A DNA stretch of 55,582 nt, taken from NCBI GenBank assembly GCA_009693235.1, contig SHXR01000024.1, positions 1 through 55,582 on the forward strand, in the 5' to 3' direction. The stretch is from Betaproteobacteria bacterium. GTDB lineage: Bacteria; Pseudomonadota; Gammaproteobacteria; Burkholderiales; SG8-39. Under the pieces are notes generated by a model. The model was not told the origin of the DNA and did no database searches. It worked only from the letters and a program-made list of their open reading frames with translations. The translations under genes and the position numbers were made by a program. Of this stretch, positions 24,219-33,200 are shown piece by piece. The stretch's first letter is position 1. The number at the start of each line of letters is the position of its first letter.

Positions 24219-24988
24219 TGCAACCGATCCTCGAACTTGCCAATGTTGAATCCAGTTACGGGCCGGTGCAGGCGCTGCGTGGAGTGAGTCTTGCCGTGCC
24301 GCCGGGAAAAATCGTTACGGTGTTGGGCGCGAACGGTGCCGGCAAGTCGACGATTCTCAAGACGATCTCGGGCATCGTCGATCCGCAGAAGGGGCAGATC
24401 AGGCTTGGCGGTGAGGAGATCCAGCGACGCGCGCCCGATTGGATCGTGAGGAAAGGTGTGGTGCATGTGCCGGAAGGCCGTGAAGTGTTTTCGCTGCTCA
24501 CGGTCGAAGACAATCTTCGCATGGGTGCCTACACACGCCCGGATAAAGACGGCGTTGCGAAGGATATCGAGCGGGTATTCACCTACTTCCCGGTACTGCG
24601 GGCGCGCGCCAAGCAGGAAGCCGGTCAATTATCGGGTGGTGAGCAGCAGATGCTTGCCATCAGCAGAGCATTGCTTGGCCGGCCGCGCGTTATGCTGATG
24701 GACGAGCCGAGCCTAGGGCTCTCGCCCAAGCTCACCAAGGAGATCTTCAATATCGTCGCGCGCATCAACGGAGAGGAGGGCGTCACGATTCTTCTGGTTG
24801 AGAAGAACGTCAAAATGGCGCTTGGCATCGCCCACTATGGCTATGTGCTGGAAGTGGGTCGCATCGTCATGGAAGATACTTGCGCGAATCTCCTGCAAAA
24901 GGACGACATTCGTGAGTTTTATCTGGGCATGAAGTCTGCGGGTGCGCGCGGCCCACGGCGATGGAAGAAGAAGAAACAGTGGCGATGA
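24218..24988 (+). CDS. livF: Branched-chain-type ABC transporter ATPase LivF
   Basis: A 256-residue ATPase of the LivF type: SYGPVQALRGVSLAVPPGKI, Walker A VLGANGAGKSTILKTIS, HVPEGREVFSLLTVEDNLRM, signature LSGGEQQMLAISRALLGRP, Walker B LMDEPSLGLSPKL and the switch region LLVEKNVKMAL (Lys-Asn in place of the usual Gln-Asn). It begins with GTG overlapping the last base of livG's TAG. The C-terminal GARGPRRWKKKKQWR is unusually basic. The stop overlaps the ATG of the acyl-CoA synthetase gene (ATGA). Confidence 0.95.
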   Translation: MQPILELANVESSYGPVQALRGVSLAVPPGKIVTVLGANGAGKSTILKTISGIVDPQKGQIRLGGEEIQRRAPDWIVRKGVVHVPEGREVFSLLTVEDNLRMGAYTRPDKDGVAKDIERVFTYFPVLRARAKQEAGQLSGGEQQMLAISRALLGRPRVMLMDEPSLGLSPKLTKEIFNIVARINGEEGVTILLVEKNVKMALGIAHYGYVLEVGRIVMEDTCANLLQKDDIREFYLGMKSAGARGPRRWKKKKQWR

Positions 24989-26793
24989 CGACCGATACGA
25001 TCGCCAAAATGTTCTGGCAGGGCGTGCAATCTCGGGGCGCGCAAACGATCGTTCGCCAGAAAGAACTCGGCCTCTGGAAGGCAGTGAGTTGGACGCAGCT
25101 TGGCGAGACGGCGCGCGAGATCGGCTTGGGTTTGGTCGCGCTAGGATTCAATCCGGGCGAAGTCGCTGCCATTCTCTCCAATACCAATCGCGAATGGGTG
25201 TTCGCGGATCTGGGCGTGCTGGGTGCGGCCGGTGTTGTAAACGGCATCTATCCGACCGATGCACCGTCGCAGGTGGAGTATCTGTTGAACGATTCAGCAA
25301 CGGTCTACTTGTTCGTCGAAGACGATGAGCAACTCGACAAGGTGCTAGAAGTGCGCAGTCGGGTCCCGCGTCTGCGTAAGATCATCGTATTCGACATGGA
25401 GGGGCTTGACGATCTGCAGGATGACGCTGTCATGAGTCTTGATGCGTTGCGAGCAACCGGCCGCGCGTATTTCGCACTCCATCCGGAACAATGGGACATT
25501 CGCGTCGACATGCGAAAAGCGAGTGATCTTGCGATCCTCGTCTACACCTCGGGTACCACTGGACGGCCCAAGGGCGCGATGCTCTCGCATGCGAACGTCC
25601 TCGCCACGGTCAAGGCGTATCAGGCACGCTTCCCGCAGAGCGAAACCGATGAGCGGATTTGTTTTCTGCCGCTCTGCCACATCGCCGAGCGGGTGGGCGG
25701 GGAATACCAGGCGCTCTATAGCGGGGCGGTGCTGAATTTCGTCGAGAACCCCGATACCGTACCGGAAAATGTTCAGGAAATTGCACCTACCGTATTTGTC
25801 GCCGTGCCGCGCGTTTGGGAAAAATTCTATTCGGGTGTGTTGATCCGCGTGCGGGAGGCCACGCGCATTCAGCAATGGGCTTATCAGCGCGCCATGACAT
25901 TGGGGTTGCAACGTGCAAGACGTATCGAAGAGGGCAAGACGGTGCCGACATGGTTGGAGGCGCTGTTTCGGCTCGCATACGTGCTGGTGCTGAGCAATGT
26001 TCGCAAGGTGATCGGCGTCGATCGAGCGCGTATTCTTATTACCGGAGCGGCGCCGATTTCACCTGACCTGGTGCGCTGGTATCTCGCGCTTGGGCTGGAA
26101 ATGATCGAGGTTTGGGGGCAAACGGAAAGCTGCGGCGCGGTAACCGCCAATCATATCGGCAAGGTACGACCCGGTTCCATCGGGGTTTGCCTGGAGCCAA
26201 CGGAAGTCAAGTTGTCCCCCGCAGGCGAGCTGCTGGTGCGCGGGCCCGGCGTATTCATGGGGTATCTCAATCAGCCCGAGCAGTCCGCCGCGGCGATCGT
26301 GGATGGATGGCTGCATACCGGCGACATTGGCCGCGTCGATAGCGATGGATACTTCTACGGCTCCGAGCGCATGAAAGACATCATCATCACCGCCGGCGGT
26401 AAGAACATCACGCCAACCGAGATCGAGAACCAACTCAAGTTCTCGCCGTACATTACCGATGCGGTCGTCATCGGCGACCAACGTCCGTTCCTCGCGGCGC
26501 TCATCATGATAGACCATGAGAATGTCGAGCAGTATGCGCAGGAGCGGGCGATTCCTTTTTCAAACTATGCGAGCCTTTGCAAGCGGCCGGAAATAATCGC
26601 ATTGATTCAGGCGGAGGTGGACAAGGTCAACGTCCACTTTGCTCGGGTGGAACAGATCAAGCAATTTCGCCTGCTGGAAACCAAGCTCACCGCCGAAGAC
26701 GAAGAGCTCACACCGACCATGAAACTGAAGCGCAGTTTCGTCAACAAGAAGTACGAGAGCCTGATCGAGGCGATGTATGCAAGCCGGGCGTGA
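24985..26793 (+). CDS. Long-chain-type acyl-CoA synthetase (AMP-binding)
   Basis: A 602-residue FadD15-like AMP-dependent acyl-CoA ligase. Motifs: LVYTSGTTGRPKGAMLSHAN, CFLPLCHIAERVGGEYQALY, GQTESCGAVTANHIGKVRPG, GWLHTGDIGRVDSDGYFYG and RMKDIIITAGGKNITPTEIE, with the C-terminal LTAEDEELTPTMKLKRSFV lysine region. The ATG at 24985 overlaps the livF stop (ATGA); another ATG lies at 24961. Such a ligase is common in LIV-type operons and suggests that the imported solute is a carboxylic acid activated to its CoA ester on entry, not an amino acid. Confidence 0.94.
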   Translation: MTTDTIAKMFWQGVQSRGAQTIVRQKELGLWKAVSWTQLGETAREIGLGLVALGFNPGEVAAILSNTNREWVFADLGVLGAAGVVNGIYPTDAPSQVEYLLNDSATVYLFVEDDEQLDKVLEVRSRVPRLRKIIVFDMEGLDDLQDDAVMSLDALRATGRAYFALHPEQWDIRVDMRKASDLAILVYTSGTTGRPKGAMLSHANVLATVKAYQARFPQSETDERICFLPLCHIAERVGGEYQALYSGAVLNFVENPDTVPENVQEIAPTVFVAVPRVWEKFYSGVLIRVREATRIQQWAYQRAMTLGLQRARRIEEGKTVPTWLEALFRLAYVLVLSNVRKVIGVDRARILITGAAPISPDLVRWYLALGLEMIEVWGQTESCGAVTANHIGKVRPGSIGVCLEPTEVKLSPAGELLVRGPGVFMGYLNQPEQSAAAIVDGWLHTGDIGRVDSDGYFYGSERMKDIIITAGGKNITPTEIENQLKFSPYITDAVVIGDQRPFLAALIMIDHENVEQYAQERAIPFSNYASLCKRPEIIALIQAEVDKVNVHFARVEQIKQFRLLETKLTAEDEELTPTMKLKRSFVNKKYESLIEAMYASRA

Positions 26794-26842
26794 AGCGCCA
26801 TTTACCCGTAAAGTGCTGTCATTAAAAATAAGGAGACGAACC

Positions 26843-28006
26843 ATGCATCTGACCAGAGTGGGATTGCTGTCCCTGATCGGCACCCTTGCCGCGGCATCAG
26901 TCTTCGCGCAGCAAGGGGTCACGCGCAATGAAATCGTCATCGGCACGGCGCAAGATCTATCGGGCCCGATCGTGCAATTGTCGAAGCCGGCAGTAAACGG
27001 CATGCGAATGCGCGTGGATGAGATCAATGAGCGCGGCGGTATTCACGGCAGAAAAGTGAAGCTGGTGGTCGAAGACCACGGCTATGACCCTAAGAAAGCG
27101 GTGCTGGTCACGCAAAAAATGATTCAGCGCGACAAAATATTCGCCGCGGTCGGGTCGATTGGTACGCCGACGGCGGTCGCTGCCATGCCATTGCTGTTCG
27201 AGAAGAATGTGCCGCACCTGTTTCCGTTGACCGGTGCCCGCGAAATGTATGAGCCGCTACACAAACTCAAGTACTCGTTTTCGCCGCCGTACTTCGATCA
27301 GATCAAGGCCGGGCTAAAGCATCTCGTTGCACAGAAGGGATCGAAGCGTATCTGCACGATCTATCAGGATGACGACTACGGACTGGAAGTCATGCGTGGC
27401 GGTGAGGCGGCGTTGAAGGATATCGGTATGGACTACACCGAGCGCACGACCTACAAGCGCGGCGCGACGGATTTCTCATCGCAAGTGGCCCGCATGAAGG
27501 AAGCCAATTGCGAAATCGTCGTCGTGGGAACGATCATTCGCGAAACGGTCGGTACAATCGGCGCGGCGCGCAAGAGCGGCTTCAATCCGGATTTCCTCGG
27601 CACCACCGCCAGCTACTTTGACATCATCCACAAACTGGGTGGCCAGGCGATGAACGGCTTTTACTCGATGGGCAATATCAACTATCCGTATGAAGACGAT
27701 CCATCCAAGAACGTGCGGGACTGGTACCAGAAATACAAGCAGGTCTACAAGGAAGATCCAACGATCATGTCGGTGTACGGCTACCAGATCATCTCGTATT
27801 TCGAGGCGGGTGTAGAAAAGGCCGGCGCAAAGCTCACCGTGGATACGCTAATCGAAGCGTTGGATCGGCTTACCATTCCGCGCGACATGTTTGGTGCAGA
27901 TGAATTTAGCTATTCAAAGACCAAGCATCTTGGTTCCAATCGATCGAAGCTCTGTCAGATTCAGGAAGGCCGGTGGCGCTGCATCACCGATCATCTGTCG
28001 CAATAG
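26843..28006 (+). CDS. Branched-chain-type ABC transporter substrate-binding protein
   Basis: A 387-residue periplasmic binding protein of the LivJ/LivK family. The ATG at 26843 follows an AAGGAG ribosome site with 8-nt spacing and begins a clean signal peptide, MHLTRVGLLSLIGTLAAASV ending FAQQ. The mature part has EIVIGTAQDLSGPIVQLSKP, RGGIHGRKVKLVVEDHGYDP, VGSIGTPTAVAAMPL and the hinge region ICTIYQDDDYGLEVMRGGEA. It is the solute receptor for livHMGF upstream; the ligand is unknown but the linked acyl-CoA synthetase argues for a carboxylate. Confidence 0.95.
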   Translation: MHLTRVGLLSLIGTLAAASVFAQQGVTRNEIVIGTAQDLSGPIVQLSKPAVNGMRMRVDEINERGGIHGRKVKLVVEDHGYDPKKAVLVTQKMIQRDKIFAAVGSIGTPTAVAAMPLLFEKNVPHLFPLTGAREMYEPLHKLKYSFSPPYFDQIKAGLKHLVAQKGSKRICTIYQDDDYGLEVMRGGEAALKDIGMDYTERTTYKRGATDFSSQVARMKEANCEIVVVGTIIRETVGTIGAARKSGFNPDFLGTTASYFDIIHKLGGQAMNGFYSMGNINYPYEDDPSKNVRDWYQKYKQVYKEDPTIMSVYGYQIISYFEAGVEKAGAKLTVDTLIEALDRLTIPRDMFGADEFSYSKTKHLGSNRSKLCQIQEGRWRCITDHLSQ

Positions 28007-28035
28007 GGGTGGCGGAGTCGCGGCAAATCCAATCG

Positions 28036-30399
28036 ATGGTGAGATCACAAGTGGGCGGGAGGGCAGCGGAAGACCGGGCGTCGCGTTCCGTGCCGCGGAT
28101 TGAAGACGGTGTGCTGTTACGCGGCGCCGCGCGGTTCATCGATGACATTGCGCTGCCTGGCATGCTGCACGCGTGTTTTGTGCGAAGCCCGATCGCCCAT
28201 GGGCGGCTCCGTGGCACCGATACATCGAATGCGCGGGCGATCGCGGGCGTACATGCCGTCCTTGCCTATGCGGATCTGCGGCCCCTCATGACAGGCGATC
28301 GCATGCCGGCGGCCCTTGCGTCTGCGATGGTCAAATTCCATGTTGATCCACCATGGCTGGTCAAAGATGAAGCCTGCTATGTGGGCGAACCGATTGCGAT
28401 CGTCATCGCTGAGTCGCGCCGCATTGCCGAGGATGCCGCGCGCTTGGTCGACCTCGACATGGAAGCCTTGCCCGCGGTCATCGATGCCCGCCACGGACTG
28501 CTCCCCGATTCACCGAAGGCGCGGCTCGACTGCCCGAATAATTTGGTAGGGGAGACCGCGGTGCGATATGGCGATCTCGATGCCGCGTTTAGCCGGGCGG
28601 CGCATCACCTCACCGAGCGCTTTCGCTTGCATAAAGGCGGCGGCCATTCCCTGGAGCCGCGGGGCGTCGTGGCGCGCTATGACGCGGTGCTTGATCACTA
28701 CACCGTCTGGGACAGTACGCAGGCACCGCATCGTGCCAAGGTGTTTCTGCGTGAGCTGTATGGTCTGTTTGAGCATCAGGTGCGCTTCATTGCGCCTGAC
28801 GTCGGTGGCGGCTTTGGTCCGAAAGCGGTGATTCATCCAGAGGAGATGGCGTTGCCCGCGGCGGCGCGGCTGCTTGGTCGGCCGATCAAGTGGATCGAAG
28901 ATCGACTGGAAAGTTTCTACACGACCGCGATGGAGCGCGATCAGGAGTGGGAGGTCGAAGCCGCATTCGACGCGGATGGCAAATTGCGCGGTATTCGCGG
29001 CAAGCTTTTCCACGATCACGGCGCCTGTTCACCGTATGGGATGGCGACGCCCTTCAATGCGGTCACCAACCTGGTCGGCCCCTATATCTTGCCCGCCTAT
29101 CAGATCGACATTGCATGGTGCCTCACCAATATGGCGCCGGTGGCGCCGACCCGCGGGGCGGGCCGTCCGCAGGGGACATTCGTGATGGAGCGGCTGCTTG
29201 ATCGTGCGGCGGCGCTTGCTGGAATCGGTCGGGACGAGATTCGCCGTCGCAATCTGATTCCAGGCGACCGTATGCCTTATCAAACGCCGGTCGTGACGCG
29301 CGATGGCTTGCCGATGACGTACGACAGTGGTGACTATCCAGAATGCCAGCGCCGTGCACTCAACGCCACGGGCTGGGATGAGTTTCCGGCCCGTCAGGCC
29401 GCCGCGAGAACAGCGGGTCGTTGGATCGGCCTTGGGCTTGCTAACTATGTTGAAGGGACCGGGCGCGGACCCTTCGAGAGCGCAGCGGTTCGCATCGGCC
29501 CGTCCGGCAAGATCGTGGTGACCACCGGCGCCACGGCGCAAGGGCAAGGCACGAAAACGATGTTGGCGCAACTGGTGGGCGGCGTGTTCGGCGTGCACGC
29601 CGCCGATATTCACGTCATTGACGGCGATACCGATGCGAGCCCGCTCGGATTCGGAGCGTTCGCCAGTCGGCAGGCGGTGACGGCCGGCAACGCGGCATTT
29701 ATTGCCGCCCAGCAGGTTGCGGACAAGGTGAAGAAGACGGTCGCGAGCCTGCTTGAAGTGGCAGCCGATGACCTCGACCTAATCGATGGTTTCGTGCAGG
29801 TGAAAGGTGTCCCGGATATGAAGCGAAGTCTGGGCGATGTCGCCAAGATTCTCAATGGCGCGCCCGGCTATGCGCTACCGAAGGGCGTGACGCCGGGCCT
29901 TGCCGCGTCGAGCGACTATGAGCCGCCTGCCATCACCTACACCAATGGGTGTCATCTCGTGGAAGCCGAGGTAGACATCGCGACGGGCAACGTTCGCCTG
30001 CATCGCTATATAGTGGTGCATGACTGCGGCATGATGATAAATCCGATGATGGTGGAAGGACAGGTATTGGGCGGTGTGGTGCATGGCATCGGCATGACAC
30101 TGTTCGAATGGATGCGTTATGACCAGGAAGGCCAGCCCACCACGATCACCTACGCAGACTATCTGCTACCGACGGCCGACGTCGTGCCGCGCGTGGAGAT
30201 CCATCACATGGAATCGCCCACGCCGCTCAACCCGCTCGGCGTGAAAGGTGCAGCGGAAAGCGGCACGATCGGGGCGCCAAGTGCGATCGTCTCGGCGATC
30301 GAAGATGCACTGCGGCCGCTTGATATCCGTATTAATGAGCTGCCCATTACGCCGGAACGCCTGCTTGTTTTGATCAGGAGCTCGCAACGCCGTGCTTAA
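28036..30399 (+). CDS. Molybdenum hydroxylase large subunit (xanthine dehydrogenase / CO dehydrogenase family), orphan
   Basis: A 787-residue molybdopterin-binding subunit. Features: RIEDGVLLRGAARFIDDIAL and LPGMLHACFVRSPIAHGRL at the N-terminus, the Mo-cofactor region FIAPDVGGGFGPKAVIHPEE, PTRGAGRPQGTFVMERLLD, GATAQGQGTKTMLAQLV, and the catalytic-type Glu in GVKGAAESGTIGAP near the C-terminus. The start is uncertain: an ATG at 28036 and a GTG at 28009 are possible and neither has a good ribosome site. It is the last gene of the LIV operon, 29 bp after the binding protein. No 2Fe-2S or FAD subunit adjoins it, so it must borrow them, perhaps from the set at 36639-37984, or be encoded with partners elsewhere. 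It would hydroxylate an imported or activated substrate. Confidence 0.92.
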   Translation: MVRSQVGGRAAEDRASRSVPRIEDGVLLRGAARFIDDIALPGMLHACFVRSPIAHGRLRGTDTSNARAIAGVHAVLAYADLRPLMTGDRMPAALASAMVKFHVDPPWLVKDEACYVGEPIAIVIAESRRIAEDAARLVDLDMEALPAVIDARHGLLPDSPKARLDCPNNLVGETAVRYGDLDAAFSRAAHHLTERFRLHKGGGHSLEPRGVVARYDAVLDHYTVWDSTQAPHRAKVFLRELYGLFEHQVRFIAPDVGGGFGPKAVIHPEEMALPAAARLLGRPIKWIEDRLESFYTTAMERDQEWEVEAAFDADGKLRGIRGKLFHDHGACSPYGMATPFNAVTNLVGPYILPAYQIDIAWCLTNMAPVAPTRGAGRPQGTFVMERLLDRAAALAGIGRDEIRRRNLIPGDRMPYQTPVVTRDGLPMTYDSGDYPECQRRALNATGWDEFPARQAAARTAGRWIGLGLANYVEGTGRGPFESAAVRIGPSGKIVVTTGATAQGQGTKTMLAQLVGGVFGVHAADIHVIDGDTDASPLGFGAFASRQAVTAGNAAFIAAQQVADKVKKTVASLLEVAADDLDLIDGFVQVKGVPDMKRSLGDVAKILNGAPGYALPKGVTPGLAASSDYEPPAITYTNGCHLVEAEVDIATGNVRLHRYIVVHDCGMMINPMMVEGQVLGGVVHGIGMTLFEWMRYDQEGQPTTITYADYLLPTADVVPRVEIHHMESPTPLNPLGVKGAAESGTIGAPSAIVSAIEDALRPLDIRINELPITPERLLVLIRSSQRRA

Positions 30400-30427
30400 G
30401 ATGCCGCACCGATCAACTGAGGGACGG

Positions 30428-32266
30428 TTAAGCTGCGATGAATCCGCCCGATTGGCGTGCCCACAGGTCGGCGTAGAGGCCACCCGACTGTAATAGCGAT
30501 TCATGCGTGCCTTCTTGGACGATGCGACCTTCGTCGAGAACGATCAATCGATCCATGCGGGCGATAGTGGACAGACGATGCGCGATCGCGATCACTGTCT
30601 TGCCGGCCATCAATCCAAGCAACTGTTCCTGAATGGCGACCTCGACTTCGCTATCGAGTGATGAGGTGGCCTCATCCAGCACCAGGATCGGTGCATCTTT
30701 CAAGAGCACACGGGCGATCGCCACCCGCTGGCGCTGACCGCCGGAAAGTTTGACGCCACGCTCGCCGACCAGCGCGGCATAGCCATCGCGTCCACTTTGA
30801 TCGCGTAATGCAGTAATGAAGGCGTGGGCCTGCGCTTTTCGCGCGGCGACCTCGATCTCGGCAGGCGTTGAGTGCGGCCGGCCGTATTTGATGTTATCGG
30901 CGATCGAGCGATGCAAGAGCGAAGTGTCCTGCGTCACCACACCGATCGCCGCCCGCAGGCTTTCTTGCGTAACGGCGGCGATCGCTTGACTGTCGATCAG
31001 GATCCGACCACTTTGCAGGTCGAAAAACCGCAGCAATAGATTGACTAGCGTGGATTTTCCGGCGCCGGATCGCCCTACGATGCCAACGCGCTCTCCTGGA
31101 CGGATGGCGAGGTTGAGCCCGTTAAATACCGGTGGTCGCCGGTCATAGCCGAACGTCACGTTCTCGAAGCGGATCTCCCCGCGCGTGACCTCAAGCGGAC
31201 GGGCATCTTGTGCATCGATCAGCGCGTGCGGCACGGCGATGGTCATCATCCCCTCCTGCACATTGCCGATGTTCTCAAAGATACTGGTTACTTCCCATGA
31301 AACCCAGCCGGCCATGTTCGCAATCTGCCAGGCAAGCGGCAAGGCCATCGCGACGACGCCCACGTCGATCACGCTCTGCCCCCACAGCACAATACCTACC
31401 GCTGCCGTTGACACCAACAGCATGGTGTTCATAATCTGCAAGATTATGATGAAATTGCTGATGAGGCGCATGTGCGCCGCGTTCGCACTGCGGTGCTCCT
31501 CGACGGCGTCGCGCACATAGACATCTTCATCGCGCGCCCGGGCAAAGAGCTTTACCGTAAGGATGTTGGTGTAGCTATCGACGATGCGTCCAACGAGCTG
31601 TGAATTCGCTTCGGCGCTTGCTTTGCCGAGCCGGCGCATGCGTGGCACGAAATAGCGCAGAAAAAGCAGATAGCCGATGATCCAGGCGAGGGTCGGTGCA
31701 GCGAGTCGTGGATCGGCGGTTCCCATCAGAATCAGCGCGGTGGTGCCATACATCGCGATGTACCAGACGGCGCGGATGCTGGAGACCACGCTCTCCCGTA
31801 CCGCACTGGTCGTTTGCATCACGCGATTGGCAATGCGGCCCGCGAAATCATTCTGAAAGAAGCCCCAGCTTTGGCGAATGACATGCCAATGGGCGAGCCA
31901 GCGAATGCGACTCGTCACGCCGGGCACGATGCCGTTGTTGCGTGCGAGCAGATCGGCGAAATTAGCGAGCGGCCGGCCGATGAGGATGATCGCGGCCATC
32001 GTCAAGAGCATCGGCATGGCATTCGATAATGCGGCGGCGCGATCGGTCTCGGCCATCAGCGCGACCAGCCGACCGATGAACACCGGAATCAGCGAATCGA
32101 CCATCGCGATGCCGAACCCGGTGATCAATATCGAAGCGAAGAGCAGCCGGTGCGGTCCGACGAAATGCCAGTAGAAGGCGGCCAGGGTGGCGGGTGGTGC
32201 GCCGCCGGTCGGTGGCGCCGTCGCGTTGACCCGGCGCTCGAACCAACCATAGAGACGATTGAGCAT
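30428..32266 (-). CDS. ABC exporter (fused permease and ATPase)
   Basis: A 612-residue half-transporter: an N-terminal membrane domain (six helices, about residues 30-320) and a C-terminal ATPase. Walker A GIVGRSGAGKSTLVNLL, signature LSGGQRQRVAIARVLL, Walker B ILVLDEATSSLD and the switch AIAHRLSTIARMDR are intact. It belongs to the MsbA/multidrug-type family working as a homo- or heterodimer; the substrate is unknown. It is convergent with the molybdenum hydroxylase gene (28-bp gap) and lies downstream of the metallo-hydrolase gene on the same strand, 35 bp away, so it may be the last gene of that operon. Confidence 0.95.
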   Translation of the reverse strand: MLNRLYGWFERRVNATAPPTGGAPPATLAAFYWHFVGPHRLLFASILITGFGIAMVDSLIPVFIGRLVALMAETDRAAALSNAMPMLLTMAAIILIGRPLANFADLLARNNGIVPGVTSRIRWLAHWHVIRQSWGFFQNDFAGRIANRVMQTTSAVRESVVSSIRAVWYIAMYGTTALILMGTADPRLAAPTLAWIIGYLLFLRYFVPRMRRLGKASAEANSQLVGRIVDSYTNILTVKLFARARDEDVYVRDAVEEHRSANAAHMRLISNFIIILQIMNTMLLVSTAAVGIVLWGQSVIDVGVVAMALPLAWQIANMAGWVSWEVTSIFENIGNVQEGMMTIAVPHALIDAQDARPLEVTRGEIRFENVTFGYDRRPPVFNGLNLAIRPGERVGIVGRSGAGKSTLVNLLLRFFDLQSGRILIDSQAIAAVTQESLRAAIGVVTQDTSLLHRSIADNIKYGRPHSTPAEIEVAARKAQAHAFITALRDQSGRDGYAALVGERGVKLSGGQRQRVAIARVLLKDAPILVLDEATSSLDSEVEVAIQEQLLGLMAGKTVIAIAHRLSTIARMDRLIVLDEGRIVQEGTHESLLQSGGLYADLWARQSGGFIAA

Positions 32267-32301
32267 GCTAGATTGTAGCCGCTTACCGAGGCGGGACTGG
32301 C

Positions 32302-33183
32302 CTACTCTTCCTCCTCGAACCGGAATTGGAACGCATTCCCTGCGCGCTCAACGTAGCCGGCCGATGGCGATGGAAAATGCGCCGTCATCACCAGGGTATC
32401 GGTCTCGCAATAGCGTTCAAGAAACGCACGGCGCGTTTGCCGCGACATTTCCTGATCGAAGCATCCCACCGCGCTCCACTCCGGATGCGCGCACTGAATT
32501 GGGCTGTGGATCACATCGCCGCTTAACACGCCCGACTTGCCTCCAGAGACCAGCTTGATCGCGATATGGCCCGGCGTGTGACCGGCGGTCGATTCGAAAT
32601 AGATTTCATTGTTGAACGCGTGATCGCTTTCGACCAACACCGCGCGTCCGGCTTCCACCACCGGCAATACACTGTCGTTGATGCAACCATCCGAGTACTT
32701 CGCGCCCTTCTTGTTGAGCTCTTCCCAATAGGACCACTCGGCCTTCGAGAAGACATAACGCGCGTTCGGAAAGGTCGGTACCCAGCGGCCATTGACCAGC
32801 CGTGTATTCCAGCCGACATGGTCCGCATGCAGATGCGTGCACATCACATAGTCGACTTCTTCAACCTGCACGCCCACATCGCTCAGGCGATCGAGCCATG
32901 TCGTGTGCGTGCGCATGCTCCAGGGCGCGTGAAAGCGGCGTGCCTTGTCATTTCCCACGCAGGTGTCGACCAGAATCGTATGTTGTGGTGTACGCAGCAC
33001 ATACGACTGCATCGTCAGCACGAGTTTTTGTGCTGCGGGGTCGAGAAAGCGGGGTTCGAGCCAATGTCGATGCGGGTCAAGCGCGGCGGGCGTCGCATCG
33101 GGCAACAGGCGGGAAGCAATGAAGTCCGGGCCCTCTTCTTCGATGACGCGATCGATGCGGATCGCTCCGATGTAACGGGTCAT
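32302..33183 (-). CDS. Metallo-beta-lactamase-fold hydrolase
   Basis: A 293-residue MBL-fold metallo-hydrolase. The zinc motif THLHADHVGW, the second ligand region AGHTPGHIAIKL, the bridging Asp in VLSGDVIHSP and the later His in VMTAHFPSPSAG are intact, so two metals can be bound. There is no signal peptide. The start at 33183 (MTRYIGAIRIDRVIEEEG) fits the family; the open frame extends further upstream into the SDR gene. Relatives include lactonases and thioesterases. It sits 17 bp behind the SDR-like gene in the molybdenum hydroxylase operon and may hydrolyse a ring-opened or lactone intermediate. Confidence 0.93.
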   Translation of the reverse strand: MTRYIGAIRIDRVIEEEGPDFIASRLLPDATPAALDPHRHWLEPRFLDPAAQKLVLTMQSYVLRTPQHTILVDTCVGNDKARRFHAPWSMRTHTTWLDRLSDVGVQVEEVDYVMCTHLHADHVGWNTRLVNGRWVPTFPNARYVFSKAEWSYWEELNKKGAKYSDGCINDSVLPVVEAGRAVLVESDHAFNNEIYFESTAGHTPGHIAIKLVSGGKSGVLSGDVIHSPIQCAHPEWSAVGCFDQEMSRQTRRAFLERYCETDTLVMTAHFPSPSAGYVERAGNAFQFRFEEEE

Positions 33184-33200
33184 GGTGAATTCTCGCGAGC

